In this document: piece by piece, positions 18,243 through 28,524 of the stretch
Layout: every line of letters starts with the position of its first letter
How positions within the stretch are numbered: position 1 is the stretch's first letter
Assembly (NCBI GenBank): GCA_033851265.1
Contig: JAWWOW010000012.1
Span: 237,586 to 301,585, forward strand
Length of the DNA stretch: 64,000 nucleotides
Origin: JAWWOW01 sp033851265
Lineage (GTDB): Bacteria > Actinomycetota > Actinomycetes > JAWWOW01
Reading direction: 5' to 3'
Made by a program: the position numbers and the translations under genes
Notes under the pieces: model-generated
Databases searched by the model: none
What the model was told of the DNA's origin: nothing
Seen by the model: only the letters and a program-made list of their open reading frames with translations

Positions 18243-18634
18243 CTGCGGGGGAGGGGCCCAACGTTGGCATGCGGGTCGTGCATCGGCGCTATGTCCCCTA
18301 CTCACACGCGCACTACGGCGGCAATCTCGTCGATGGTGCCTATGCACTGGGTTTGTTCGGTGACGTCGCGACGGAGCTGGCCATTCGCACTGACCGCGAT
18401 GAAGGGTTGCTCGCCGGCTACAGCGACGTGACGTTCCACGCGCCCGTTCGTGCCGGTGACGTCGTTGAAGTGACCGCGACGCTGACGCGCGTCGGAAAAC
18501 GCAGTCGTGAGGTGGAGTTCGTCGCAGCCGTGGTGTGCCGCGCGGTCCCCGAACGCGGCCCGTCAGCTGCGACCGTTTTGCCAGAACCAATCACCGCTGT
18601 CACCGCACGCGGCACTGTCGTCGTCCCGGGCTAG
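18239..18634 (+). CDS. kal: 3-aminobutyryl-CoA ammonia-lyase
   Basis: 131 residues with a hot-dog fold. The segment PYSHAHYGGNLVDGAYALGLFGD is typical of Kal: YSHAHYGG then LVDGA. It converts L-3-aminobutyryl-CoA to crotonyl-CoA and ammonia. The ATG overlaps the kamE stop by 4 bp, making it the last gene of the kdd-kamD-kamE-kal run. The intervening enzyme Kce (3-keto-5-aminohexanoate cleavage) is not in the window and must be elsewhere if the pathway is complete. The last 20 residues are Pro/Ala/Val-rich. Confidence 0.88.
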   Translation: MTAGEGPNVGMRVVHRRYVPYSHAHYGGNLVDGAYALGLFGDVATELAIRTDRDEGLLAGYSDVTFHAPVRAGDVVEVTATLTRVGKRSREVEFVAAVVCRAVPERGPSAATVLPEPITAVTARGTVVVPG

Positions 18635-19060
18635 ACACTTGGACGGGTTTTGTGCACCCGACGTAGTCCAAACGGAGGAAATATTCGTTCTCTTCACGAT
18701 CGTTGATCATGCCGGTGACCTGCGAGAACGAGACGTTCATGCAGGTCAGGACGTGGTTGACAGCGACCCGTCCGAGCGCGCTAGGTTCCGCCGGTCCACT
18801 GAAGGAAGCGTTCAGACCGGAGGCCTTCCGACCCCATGAGCGGCTGGGCAGCGCCAGGTTCAAACCGCGCGGGAGGACGGGACGGAAACCCCCCGTCGGA
18901 CGTTGGGTGTGACACCACATCTGGGCCGGAGTCGGGCACCCCGTAGACAACGGTTGTCACGCCCGCAGCCAGCGGGTTGATGCCGGTTCGAAGGGTGACC
19001 GGCTCCGGATCCCGGAGCCATTGACAGCAGCAGCGTCGCTGTCAGGAATGTTCGCCGAAC
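18635..19060. other. Unexplained palindrome-rich gap with possible gene remnant
   Basis: A 445-bp gap between kal and the mannosyltransferase. On the minus strand a frame is open from about 18950 back into kal. Its central part (about 18640-18760) reads like protein, including GMINDREENEYFLRLDYVGC, and is clearly more AT-rich than the neighbours, but there is no family match and no credible start. The rest holds short palindromes: GACAAC-g-GTTGTC at 18945-18957 and GGCTCCGG-atc-CCGGAGCC at 19001-19019. It could be a decayed insertion or a non-coding RNA locus; I see no intact gene. Confidence 0.35.
19001..19019. terminator. Perfect 8-bp hairpin before mannosyltransferase gene
   Basis: Arms GGCTCCGG and CCGGAGCC with a 3-nt loop, 60 bp before the next start. 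It could end transcription from the kam operon side. No T-run is present. Confidence 0.4.
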
Positions 19061-19079
19061 GTCGCGCTAGCGTGGACGT

Positions 19080-19850
19080 GTGACCGACACCCTCGCCGAT
19101 GTCGGCCGGGTGTGCGTATGTATCCCGACGTACAACGAAGCCGAGAACGTCGAAAGCATCGTGACCCGCACGCGCGCAGCCGTGCCAGAGGCGCATGTTC
19201 TCGTCCTCGATGACGCAAGTCCCGACGGGACCGGCGCGATCGCCGATCGGCTCGCCGCTGCCGATGACCACGTTGCGGTGTTACACCGTTCGTCAAAGCA
19301 AGGACTCGGCGCGGCGTACCTCGACGGGTTCCGGTGGGCGCTCGATCACGGTTTTGACGTCGTCGTCGAGATGGATGCCGACGGATCGCACGCACCCGAA
19401 GAGCTGCCGCGACTGCTGGCGGCCTTGCGTACGGCGGATGTCGTGCTCGGCTCCCGCTGGGTACCCGGGGGAGCGGTGCGCAACTGGCCGGCCAGCCGAA
19501 TGCTGCTCTCGCGCGGAGGCAATGCGTACGTTCGCGCCGCCCTCGGGATCCCGTTGCGGGACGCGACCGGCGGCTACCGTGCCTACCGAAGCGCGGTACT
19601 CAAGGACCTGGAACTCGACGACGTGGCCTCGCAGGGGTACTGCTTCCAGGTGGACCTCGTGTGGCGCGCCTTGCGGGCCGGTTTCGTCGTCGTGGAAGTC
19701 CCCATCACCTTTGTCGAGCGGGAGTACGGCGCCAGCAAGATGAGCCGGCGGATCGTCGCCGAAGCCCTGTGGCGCGTCACCGGCTGGGCGTTCACGGCGC
19801 GGCGGCCGGATCGCGGGTCGCCCTCGCCCACCTCGCGGACGGTGAGCTGA
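19080..19850 (+). CDS. Polyprenol monophosphomannose synthase (GT2)
   Basis: Transfers mannose from GDP-mannose to polyprenyl phosphate at the cytoplasmic face of the membrane, feeding mannolipid and protein O-mannosylation. 256 residues, the short DPM1/Ppm1 catalytic form without an acyltransferase part. GT-A signatures: IPTYNEAENVESIV, VLDDASPDGTGAIAD, EMDADGSHAPEELP and GSRWVPGGAVRNWP. GTG 19080 follows a TAGCGT box (19068-19073) by 6 nt, so the mRNA is likely leaderless. fxsA follows after 2 bp and rbpA faces it, a common actinobacterial arrangement. The GDP-mannose enzyme at 30.5-33 kb could supply the donor. Confidence 0.92.
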   Translation: MTDTLADVGRVCVCIPTYNEAENVESIVTRTRAAVPEAHVLVLDDASPDGTGAIADRLAAADDHVAVLHRSSKQGLGAAYLDGFRWALDHGFDVVVEMDADGSHAPEELPRLLAALRTADVVLGSRWVPGGAVRNWPASRMLLSRGGNAYVRAALGIPLRDATGGYRAYRSAVLKDLELDDVASQGYCFQVDLVWRALRAGFVVVEVPITFVEREYGASKMSRRIVAEALWRVTGWAFTARRPDRGSPSPTSRTVS

Positions 19851-19852
19851 CC

Positions 19853-20350
19853 ATGGGGTTGTTGTTGCTGCTCGCCTTCTTGGTGGTTCCGGTCATCGAG
19901 ATCTACGTGATCATTCAAGTCGGTCAGGCCATCGGTGCCCTGCCAACGGTGGTGCTGCTGCTGCTCGACGGCATCATCGGGGCGGCGATCGTCCGCCGCG
20001 AAGGCGCCAAAGCATGGCTCGCGCTGCGCACGGCCATCCAGGCCGGCCGGGTGCCGACGCACGAGGTCGCCGACGGCGCGCTCGTCGTACTCGGGGGAGC
20101 GCTGCTGCTGTCGCCCGGGTTCGTTACCGACGCGGTCGGGTTGTTTCTCGTGCTGCCGTTCACCCGCCCGCTCGCCCGGCGGTTCCTGGCACGGCTCATG
20201 GGCCGGCGGGTCCGGGTCGTGACCACCGTCGCCGGCCAGCGCCGGCCAGGGCACGGCCCGGCGTACGGCGATGTCATCGATGGTGAGGTCGTCGACGAGG
20301 ATCCCCCGCCCACAACAAACCGGCCCGACCAGATCGGTCGGGCCGGCTGA
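19853..20350 (+). CDS. fxsA: FxsA family membrane protein
   Basis: 165 residues. FxsA fold: two membrane segments at the start (MGLLLLLAFLVVPVIEIYVI, then VVLLLLDGIIGAAIVR) and one or two more around LLLSPGFVTDAVGLFLVLP, the signature motif of the family. A long polar C-terminal tail ends in GRAG. ATG 19853 has GGTGAG upstream, 2 bp after the mannosyltransferase stop, so the genes are coupled. The molecular function is unknown; in E. coli the homologue alters exclusion of phage T7. The 3' end of the gene contains the terminator hairpin shared with rbpA. Confidence 0.9.
   Translation: MGLLLLLAFLVVPVIEIYVIIQVGQAIGALPTVVLLLLDGIIGAAIVRREGAKAWLALRTAIQAGRVPTHEVADGALVVLGGALLLSPGFVTDAVGLFLVLPFTRPLARRFLARLMGRRVRVVTTVAGQRRPGHGPAYGDVIDGEVVDEDPPPTTNRPDQIGRAG
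20320..20346. terminator. Bidirectional terminator inside the fxsA 3' end
   Basis: Perfect 11-bp stem CCGGCCCGACC / GGTCGGGCCGG with a 5-nt loop, just inside the fxsA coding end. On the minus strand it lies 16 bp after the rbpA stop and is followed by TTTGTTGT, so it fits an intrinsic terminator for rbpA as well. Confidence 0.75.
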
Positions 20351-20361
20351 AACAAGCGTTG

Positions 20362-20706
20362 TTACGCGCTCTTCTTCCGTCCAGCGCGCAGGAGATCGAG
20401 GCGCTCGGTGAGCAGCTCTTCCAGCTCCTTGGTGCTGCGCCGCTCGAGGAGCATGTCCCAGTGCGTGCGCGGTGGCTTGGTCTTCTTCGGCTCTGGCAAC
20501 GTCCCATCGACGACGAGTGCCGGTGCCCGGCAGACGCGGCATTCCCACGTCGCTGGGATCTCCGCCTCAGCGGAAAGTGGCACCACGAAGCGGTGTCCCT
20601 CGGGGCAGACGTACGTAGCGGCCTGGCGTGGTGCCAGGTCCATGCTGCGATCGTTTTCGTAACTCACGGCCCCGAGGCGGCTGCCGCGCATAACGCGCTC
20701 TCCCAT
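20362..20706 (-). CDS. rbpA: RNA polymerase-binding protein RbpA
   Basis: Actinobacterial transcription factor that binds the principal sigma factor and stabilises the open complex. 114 residues. MRGSRLGAVSYENDRSMDLAPR is the N-terminal tail and core start; the zinc-binding core has Cys34, Cys56 and Cys59 with His38, as in Streptomyces; KPPRTHWDMLLERRS is the basic linker and sigma-interaction domain. ATG 20706 has GAGGAGG upstream. The promoter is an exact SigR/SigH-type match (GGGAAT-N18-GTT), so thiol-oxidative stress control is likely. Confidence 0.97.
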   Translation of the reverse strand: MGERVMRGSRLGAVSYENDRSMDLAPRQAATYVCPEGHRFVVPLSAEAEIPATWECRVCRAPALVVDGTLPEPKKTKPPRTHWDMLLERRSTKELEELLTERLDLLRAGRKKSA

Positions 20707-20735
20707 ATTGGGCCTCCTCGGTATCTATCTCGGCT

Positions 20736-20762
20736 AACGAGCGGTCATAGGTAAAGATTCCC
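20736..20762 (-). promoter_or_regulatory. SigR/SigH-type promoter of rbpA
   Basis: On the minus strand GGGAAT (20762-20757) is followed by exactly 18 nt and GTT (20738-20736). This is the consensus of the thiol-stress ECF sigma factor (SigR in Streptomyces, SigH in mycobacteria). It lies 30 bp before the rbpA start codon. Confidence 0.75.
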
Positions 20763-20801
20763 TCAGACAGACGTCCGAACGCCCGATTTGGTTGCCTTGG
20801 A

Positions 20802-21209
20802 GTGGTTAGGTTGCCCTTACCCACTACGCGTGCGCGGCTCCCGGTGACGCTCGGGGTGCTTCGGAGCGCCCTCGGCGCGACCATGCTCGTCCGTCCCATG
20901 CTCTTACCCCGCCCACTCGGTGTCGACCGCATTACCGCGGACCGGATCAGCTGGCTGGTCCGGATGCTCGGCGCGCGGGACCTGGCGCTGGGCGTTGGCA
21001 CGCTCGTGGCGACCCGACGCGGGGGACTGCCGCCCTGGCTTGTCCTCGCGGGCGCCGCCGACACCGTGGACGCGCTGGCCCTGGGCCAGGCGACGGCGCG
21101 CGGGGACGTCGGCCGGGTGCTCGGCACGCTGGCGGCCCTGGCCGGTGCCGGCGGCGCGGCGCTCAGCGCGATCGCCTACTCCGACCAGCGGACTGCCGAG
21201 CCGGGGTAG
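20802..21209 (+). CDS. Small membrane protein, DUF4267-like
   Basis: About 135 residues with three or four hydrophobic helices (GVLRSALGATMLVRP, LGARDLALGVGTLVA, WLVLAGAADTVDALALG, VLGTLAALAGAGGAAL). The layout is that of small actinobacterial membrane proteins of the DUF4267 type; no catalytic motif is seen. The start is uncertain: GTG 20802 or TTG 20811, neither with a good ribosome-binding site. It is divergent from rbpA with 95 bp between the starts. The function is unknown. Confidence 0.65.
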   Translation: MVRLPLPTTRARLPVTLGVLRSALGATMLVRPMLLPRPLGVDRITADRISWLVRMLGARDLALGVGTLVATRRGGLPPWLVLAGAADTVDALALGQATARGDVGRVLGTLAALAGAGGAALSAIAYSDQRTAEPG

Positions 21210-21305
21210 ATGGTGGAAGGATCTTCCCGGCGGGCCGCGACATCAGCCCGGGTTGGGCGTTCATTCGTTAGGAAGGACGCCCCCATCCGTCCCAAGGAGA
21301 CCCTC

Positions 21306-22475
21306 GTGCGTGCTCGTCTGCTGCTCGCTGCGCCCATCACTGCACTGCTCGCCTTGGGTGTGCTTCCGGCACAGGCGAAACCGGCGCCCGTCGGCAACTA
21401 CATCGTCGTGCTGCGCGCTGGTGCGTCGAGCCCGACCGCGGCTGCCGCGCAGGCACGCGCTCTTGGCGGCGCCGTGCAGCACGTCTACACGAACGCCTTG
21501 CGGGGGTTTTCGGCTGCGTTGCCCACCGCGGCGGTGAGATCGTTGCGCGCGAGCTCGGCCGTTGCCTACATCGAGCGAGACCAGGTCGTGCGCGCCAACG
21601 GCAGCCAGTCCGGGGCCACCTGGGGTCTCGACCGCACTGACCAGCGCAACCGTCCGCTCAACGGCGTCTACAACTACACGGCGACGGGCAGCGGCGTCAC
21701 GGCGTACATCATCGACACCGGCATCCGCTTCAGCCACTCCGACTTCGGCGGTCGTGCTGTCAGTGGCGTCGACGAGGTCGACGGCGGCGCGGCGGACGAC
21801 TGCAACGGGCACGGCACGCACGTCTCCGGCACCGTCGGCGGCGCGACGTACGGCATCGCGAAGAGTGTGAAGCTGGTCGCCGTCCGCGTCCTCGACTGCA
21901 GTGGCAGTGGCGCGACGAGTGGCGTTATCGCTGGCGTCGACTGGGTTACGGCCAACCATGCCGCCGGTGCACCCGCCGTCGCCAACATGAGTCTCGGTGG
22001 CGGCGCTTCGACCGCGCTGGACAGCGCGGTGGCCAACTCGATCGCCGACGGCGTGAGCTATGCAATCGCGGCCGGCAACGGCAACGTGATCGGTCGCCCG
22101 CAGAACGCGTGCAACGTCTCACCGGCCCGGGTCGCGACAGCCATGACCATCGGTGCCACCGACAACACCGACAAGGCCGCGTCGTTCTCCAATTTCGGCC
22201 CCTGCGTCGACTGGTTCGCGCCGGGCGTGAACATCACCAGTGACTGGTACGCCAGCGACACGGCGACCAACACGATCAGCGGCACCTCGATGGCAACGCC
22301 GCACACCGCTGGCGTCGCCGCGCTGTACCTGCAGGGGAGTCCGAGTGCCAGCCCGCAAACCGTCCGGAACGCGCTCTACGCGCTGACCACCAAGGGCATC
22401 GTCACCGGTACTTCCGCGGGCCCCCTCGGCCGCGGTGGTACGGCGAACCACCACCTGCTCTACAGCAACCTCTGA
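21306..22475 (+). CDS. Secreted subtilisin-like serine protease (S8) with I9 propeptide
   Basis: About 389 residues. GTG 21306 has AAGGAGA at 21294-21300. A signal peptide (RARLLLAAPITALLALGV, cut near AQA-KPAP) is followed by an I9 inhibitor propeptide (NYIVVLRAG to AYIERDQVV). The mature S8A catalytic domain carries the complete triad: Asp in IIDTGIRFSHSDF, His in NGHGTHVSGTV and Ser in SGTSMATPHTAG. Its proteinase-K-like character suggests broad extracellular proteolysis. The stop is 65 bp before the dif-like site. Confidence 0.94.
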   Translation: MRARLLLAAPITALLALGVLPAQAKPAPVGNYIVVLRAGASSPTAAAAQARALGGAVQHVYTNALRGFSAALPTAAVRSLRASSAVAYIERDQVVRANGSQSGATWGLDRTDQRNRPLNGVYNYTATGSGVTAYIIDTGIRFSHSDFGGRAVSGVDEVDGGAADDCNGHGTHVSGTVGGATYGIAKSVKLVAVRVLDCSGSGATSGVIAGVDWVTANHAAGAPAVANMSLGGGASTALDSAVANSIADGVSYAIAAGNGNVIGRPQNACNVSPARVATAMTIGATDNTDKAASFSNFGPCVDWFAPGVNITSDWYASDTATNTISGTSMATPHTAGVAALYLQGSPSASPQTVRNALYALTTKGIVTGTSAGPLGRGGTANHHLLYSNL

Positions 22476-22540
22476 GTCGGGAGCGGGCCGCCGTCCGGTC
22501 GGCGCGCACCGCACCTGGCGCGGACCCGTCCCGGTGACCG

Positions 22541-22568
22541 AGTGCCGATAAGACACATTATGTCAGGT
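22541..22568. other. dif: Candidate dif site (XerCD chromosome-dimer resolution)
   Basis: 28-bp element of classic layout: 11-bp XerC arm AGTGCCGATAA, 6-bp centre GACACA, and 11-bp XerD arm TTATGTCAGGT. The arms can be aligned with E. coli dif (GGTGCGCATAA and TTATGTTAAAT). It is intergenic, between convergent genes, and gene direction changes here: mostly rightward before it and almost all leftward for the next 37 kb. Confidence 0.75.
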
Positions 22569-22608
22569 TGGCTGGCGGAAGGGCGGGTGAGGGCCTTCCC
22601 CCACTCGA

Positions 22609-22621
22609 CCCCCTCCGGGGG
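22609..22621 (-). terminator. Short GC hairpin after PP2C gene
   Basis: CCCCC-tcc-GGGGG, 11 bp beyond the phosphatase stop on the minus strand. It can extend into a longer GACCCC/GGGGTC pairing. It has no T-run. Confidence 0.4.
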
Positions 22622-22632
22622 CAATTGGGGTC

Positions 22633-23283
22633 TCAGACCGCGACGAGGACGACGGTGACGTTGTCATGCCCGCCGGCGTTGAGGGCGGCGTACACGAGCC
22701 GGTCACACGCCGTCTCTGGATCACCCGCCATAGCGAGTTCACCGATCACCGAGTCCGACACCAGTCCGGTCAGCCCGTCGGTGCACAACAAGAGTCGGTC
22801 GCCGCGGTGCAACATGGTGGTGACCGTGTCCGGTGACACGTTGCCGTGGCCGAGCGCCTGGGTCAGGTAGCCCATCTTGTTGTGGTCGGCGGTCAGCTGG
22901 TGGGCCGCGCCGTCGCGGACCAGGTACGCGCGGCTGTCGCCGACGTGCGCGATGTCGGCGTGCGTCGAGTCGATGACCGCGACCACCGCGGTCGCTCCCA
23001 TGCCCGTTGTCTTTGGGTCTGCTTCGGCCGCGACCTGGATTGCCTTGTTGGCGGCGAGCAACACGTCGACGAGGTCTGCCGGACCAGCGTCTCGGTTCAG
23101 CCCGCTCGCGAGGGTCTGCACCGTGATCTCACTGGCGACATCGCCCGCGGGATGACCACCCATCCCGTCGGACACAGCCACGACCCACGGCTCAGCGGAT
23201 CGAACGTCGGGAGCGGGCACGAGCACTGCGTCTTCGTTTCGCTTCCGGACATGGCCGAGCTCACTTCGGTAGGCCAGCCGCAC
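22633..23283 (-). CDS. PP2C-type Ser/Thr protein phosphatase
   Basis: About 216 residues, a compact catalytic domain without membrane parts. Metal-binding motifs: KRNEDA near the N-terminus, VVAVSDGMGGHPAG, TGMGATAVVAVID, HVGDSRAYLVRDG, LLCTDGLTGLV and GGHDNVTVVLV. It would dephosphorylate targets of Ser/Thr kinases such as PknA/PknB. Start: GTG 23283 is preferred, with AGGATGG upstream; GTG 23301 is in frame. It follows the small gene at 23334-23612 on the same strand by about 50 bp. Confidence 0.9.
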   Translation of the reverse strand: MRLAYRSELGHVRKRNEDAVLVPAPDVRSAEPWVVAVSDGMGGHPAGDVASEITVQTLASGLNRDAGPADLVDVLLAANKAIQVAAEADPKTTGMGATAVVAVIDSTHADIAHVGDSRAYLVRDGAAHQLTADHNKMGYLTQALGHGNVSPDTVTTMLHRGDRLLLCTDGLTGLVSDSVIGELAMAGDPETACDRLVYAALNAGGHDNVTVVLVAV

Positions 23284-23333
23284 GGATCCATCCTGCCGCA
23301 CTCGGGTGGGCCGCCTCGGCGCTCCCCCGGCTG

Positions 23334-23612
23334 TCAGCCGTCGCCGTATTCCGTGGCCGCGATCGTGTCGACGACACCGTTCTCGTCGAGGTTCTCAGAG
23401 TTCGGAATGTCGGGGACGAAGCCAACGAGCACGCCGTCGCGCATGATCTGCGCTTCGAGCCCTGCGGCCCCGTCGGTGTCCCACAGCACCTCACGTCCGT
23501 CAGGTATGACGACGCGGATACCGGTCTGGTAGACGCCGGTCCGGGCTACGTGCGCGAAAACCCCGCGGGCACGCAGCGCCGCGACGATCCTGGTGACGCG
23601 TGTCTCGTCCAT
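23334..23612 (-). CDS. Conserved hypothetical protein, 92 aa
   Basis: Soluble alpha/beta protein: an N-terminal helix (MDETRVTRIVAALRARGVF) then beta-strand-rich sequence (VYQTGIRVVIPDGREVLWDTDG) and an acidic tail. There are no signal, membrane segment or catalytic motif. Such proteins are common beside actinobacterial regulatory genes. It is upstream of the PP2C gene in the same direction and may be co-transcribed. The function is unknown. ATG 23612 is the natural start; the frame is consistent with high-GC codon use. Confidence 0.65.
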   Translation of the reverse strand: MDETRVTRIVAALRARGVFAHVARTGVYQTGIRVVIPDGREVLWDTDGAAGLEAQIMRDGVLVGFVPDIPNSENLDENGVVDTIAATEYGDG

Positions 23613-23836
23613 GTCTCCAGTCTGCCAACCGAGTCTGCGAGTTTGCTGAACGGAACGTCGGAGTTGCCTGGATTAGTCCATTGTGATCAGGGACGTGCAC
23701 TCCAGAAAGGACTAGCCGGACATGTCCACAACCATGACAAGGAGCTATTTCAGAAGGCACGTGATCTGTCGACACTTGCAGTGAGACGACGCCCATTGGG
23801 GGCGCCCAACAGCACGGCAAGTCGAAGGGCACGCAG

Positions 23837-24028
23837 ATGTGCCAGCACTCCCCGTCCTGTCCCACGGCAGAGGCACCTGACCGCGACGCGGCACACACCG
23901 TCGCCACGCACCCCGAGCAGGGCTGGTCGCTGCTGTGCAACGGCGTTGTTCTCTTCGAAGACACCGGTGAACTGCTGCCGGACGGCCGTGTGATCGCCCC
24001 GCGCCGGCCCCAGCGTTCTGCCGCCTGA
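23837..24028 (+). CDS. DUF5999 family small protein
   Basis: 63 residues, MCQHSPSCPTAEAPDRDAA then HPEQGWSLLCNGVVLFEDTGELLPDG, a close match in layout to the actinobacterial DUF5999 family. Three Cys residues and one His near the N-terminus (CQH, C) suggest metal binding. GAAGGG lies 8 nt before ATG 23837. It is one of only two rightward coding genes between 22.6 and 59.7 kb. The 220-bp gap before it has a GGGGGCGCCC palindrome near 23797 but no recognised promoter. The function is unknown. Confidence 0.8.
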   Translation: MCQHSPSCPTAEAPDRDAAHTVATHPEQGWSLLCNGVVLFEDTGELLPDGRVIAPRRPQRSAA

Positions 24029-24040
24029 CGCCGTCCTCCG

Positions 24041-26902
<2,862 letters not shown>

Positions 26903-26944
26903 GGGGCCTCCTGGCCGAACGGACCCGTGCCGGGTCCGGGGCCT

Positions 26945-27075
26945 CCCCCTCTGTCCGGTCACCCTCCAGAGTGGTCTGCCCGCGCGGTCCGTTGGCCTGA
27001 GAGGTTCCGGGGAGGGTTGCCCCTTCGGCGCCTGGCTTGTGCGGCGAAACCGCGGGTCCAGGTCTCTCCCGTGCG
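26945..27075 (-). ncRNA. Glycine riboswitch upstream of gcvP
   Basis: On the minus strand the hallmark blocks occur in order: GGGAGAG, GGCGCCGAAGGGGCAA, CTCTCAGG followed by ACGGACC, then CAGACC and ACTCTGGAGGG, which fits a single aptamer with a short downstream ghost element. It ends about 40 bp before the gcvP start. Glycine binding would be expected to turn gcvP on. Confidence 0.92.
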
Positions 27076-27183
27076 GGTGTAACGACCAGAATTGACGGTA
27101 TCAGCGCTCTCGGGGAGCGTCACGCCAGGCAGGCGTGGCGCGCGAAGGGTGAGACCGGTGTGGCAGGTGTTACGGACGGTGCG

Positions 27184-27795
27184 TCAGCCCGTGCCCCGCT
27201 TGCTGCGGCGCGTCGACAGCTCGTCAGCGCTGGCGTGCACGGGGGCCACCTCTTCTGCTTCGCCGTCGGCCCGCTCGTGCGGGAGGCTGGCGAGGCTGCC
27301 CTCGACGTCACGCACGACGCGGCCGAGTGCGATCGCGAACACTGCCTGGCCACCTTGCAGGAGGTCGACGACCTCGTCGGGCGTGGTCAGCTCGTAGACC
27401 GTGGTGCCGTCGGACAGCATCGTGATGCGCGAGAGGTCCTCCACGCCGCGTTGCCGCAGCGCATCTACGGCGGTACGGATGTTCTGTAGGGAGACCCCGG
27501 TGTCCAGCAGCCGCTTGACCACCTTCAGCACGAGGATGTCGCGGAAGGAGTACAGGCGCTGGGTGCCTGAACCGGTCGCCCCACGCACCGAGGGCTCGAC
27601 AAGGCCGGTGCGGGCCCAGTAATCGAGTTGGCGGTAGGTGATGCCGGCCGCTGCGCAGGCCGTCGGCCCGCGGTAGCCGACCGAATCGTCGTAGACCCCG
27701 CGGTCGGGGGCGAAGAGCTCACCCTGCTCGCCAGGAGCCGCAGGCAGCCCAGACTTGCCGGGCGCCTCAGCGCCGGGCTCCTCCTGCTCGACCAC
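27184..27795 (-). CDS. MerR family regulator (second MerR gene of the gcv/garA cluster)
   Basis: 203 residues. The HTH_MerR domain is displaced from the N-terminus by about 40 residues: VGYRGPTACAAAGITYRQLDYWARTGLVEPS, here split as YRGPTACAAAG and ITYRQLDYWAR. A dimerisation helix follows (ILVLKVVKRLLDTGVSLQNI). There is no Cys cluster, so it is not a metal sensor. GTG 27795 with CAGGAGG upstream. In actinobacteria this gene usually lies downstream of garA-ftsR-DUF151, as here. It is often a small-molecule-independent nucleoid or developmental regulator; its targets are unknown. Confidence 0.88.
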   Translation of the reverse strand: MVEQEEPGAEAPGKSGLPAAPGEQGELFAPDRGVYDDSVGYRGPTACAAAGITYRQLDYWARTGLVEPSVRGATGSGTQRLYSFRDILVLKVVKRLLDTGVSLQNIRTAVDALRQRGVEDLSRITMLSDGTTVYELTTPDEVVDLLQGGQAVFAIALGRVVRDVEGSLASLPHERADGEAEEVAPVHASADELSTRRSKRGTG

Positions 27796-27992
27796 TCCGC
27801 CTCCTGGTTAACCTCTGTCGTGACCGTAGGGGTGCCTCCCCCGGGGGTCAACGACCCGTCCCGGCGCGCCGCAACCCTCAACCTGTACCTGAGCCTGAAG
27901 CGATGAGTCCGAGAAGGTCTGCCTCCCGTCCTCCTCTTTGATTGGTCACCCGGAATTGGGCGGCTGCCCGCTGCTGGTGACTTGGGACGGCG

Positions 27993-28454
27993 CTACTGCC
28001 CGGTCTGGAAGTCCTCGGGTGAGATGGTGTCGAGGAACTCGCGGAACTTCTCGACCTCGTCCTCTTGTTCGTCGGTCACGGCGATGCCGGCCTCCGCGAG
28101 CACGGACTCCTCGCCGTAGATTGTGACGCCCGCGCGGATGGCTAGCGCGATCGCGTCGGACGGTCGAGCGCTCACCTCAACGCCACCATCGAAGACCAAC
28201 TCGGCGTAGAAGATGCCGTCGCGGAGCTCGGTGATCCGGACCGCGGTCAACTGCGCGCCAAGGGCTTCGAGTGCATCGCGGAACAGGTCGTGTGTCATCG
28301 GCCGCGCCGGCACGATGCCCTGTTGGGCGTACGCGATCGCCGTTGCTTCGACCGCACCGATCCAGATCGGGAGATAGCGGTCGCCCTGGGCTTCCTTCAA
28401 CAGCACGATCGGCTGGTTCGACGGAAGCTCGACGCGCACCCCAACCACACTCAT
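27993..28454 (-). CDS. Bifunctional nuclease family protein (DUF151)
   Basis: About 153 residues. The DUF151/BFN domain spans most of the protein: VVGVRVELPSNQPIVLLKE, YLPIWIGAVEATAIA and GVEVSARPSDAIALAIRAG. An acidic C-terminal tail follows (DEQEDEVEKFREFLD). ATG 28454 is chosen; GTG 28463 is three codons upstream. It lies between ftsR and the second merR in a conserved actinobacterial order. Nuclease activity is reported for plant relatives only; the bacterial role is not established. Confidence 0.9.
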   Translation of the reverse strand: MSVVGVRVELPSNQPIVLLKEAQGDRYLPIWIGAVEATAIAYAQQGIVPARPMTHDLFRDALEALGAQLTAVRITELRDGIFYAELVFDGGVEVSARPSDAIALAIRAGVTIYGEESVLAEAGIAVTDEQEDEVEKFREFLDTISPEDFQTGQ

Positions 28455-28524
28455 CTCGTGCACGTCGCGGTCACCGCCCCGGTGTTTTGGTGGTCCCTAC
28501 TCGACCGGCTCACAGTACCCGCGG

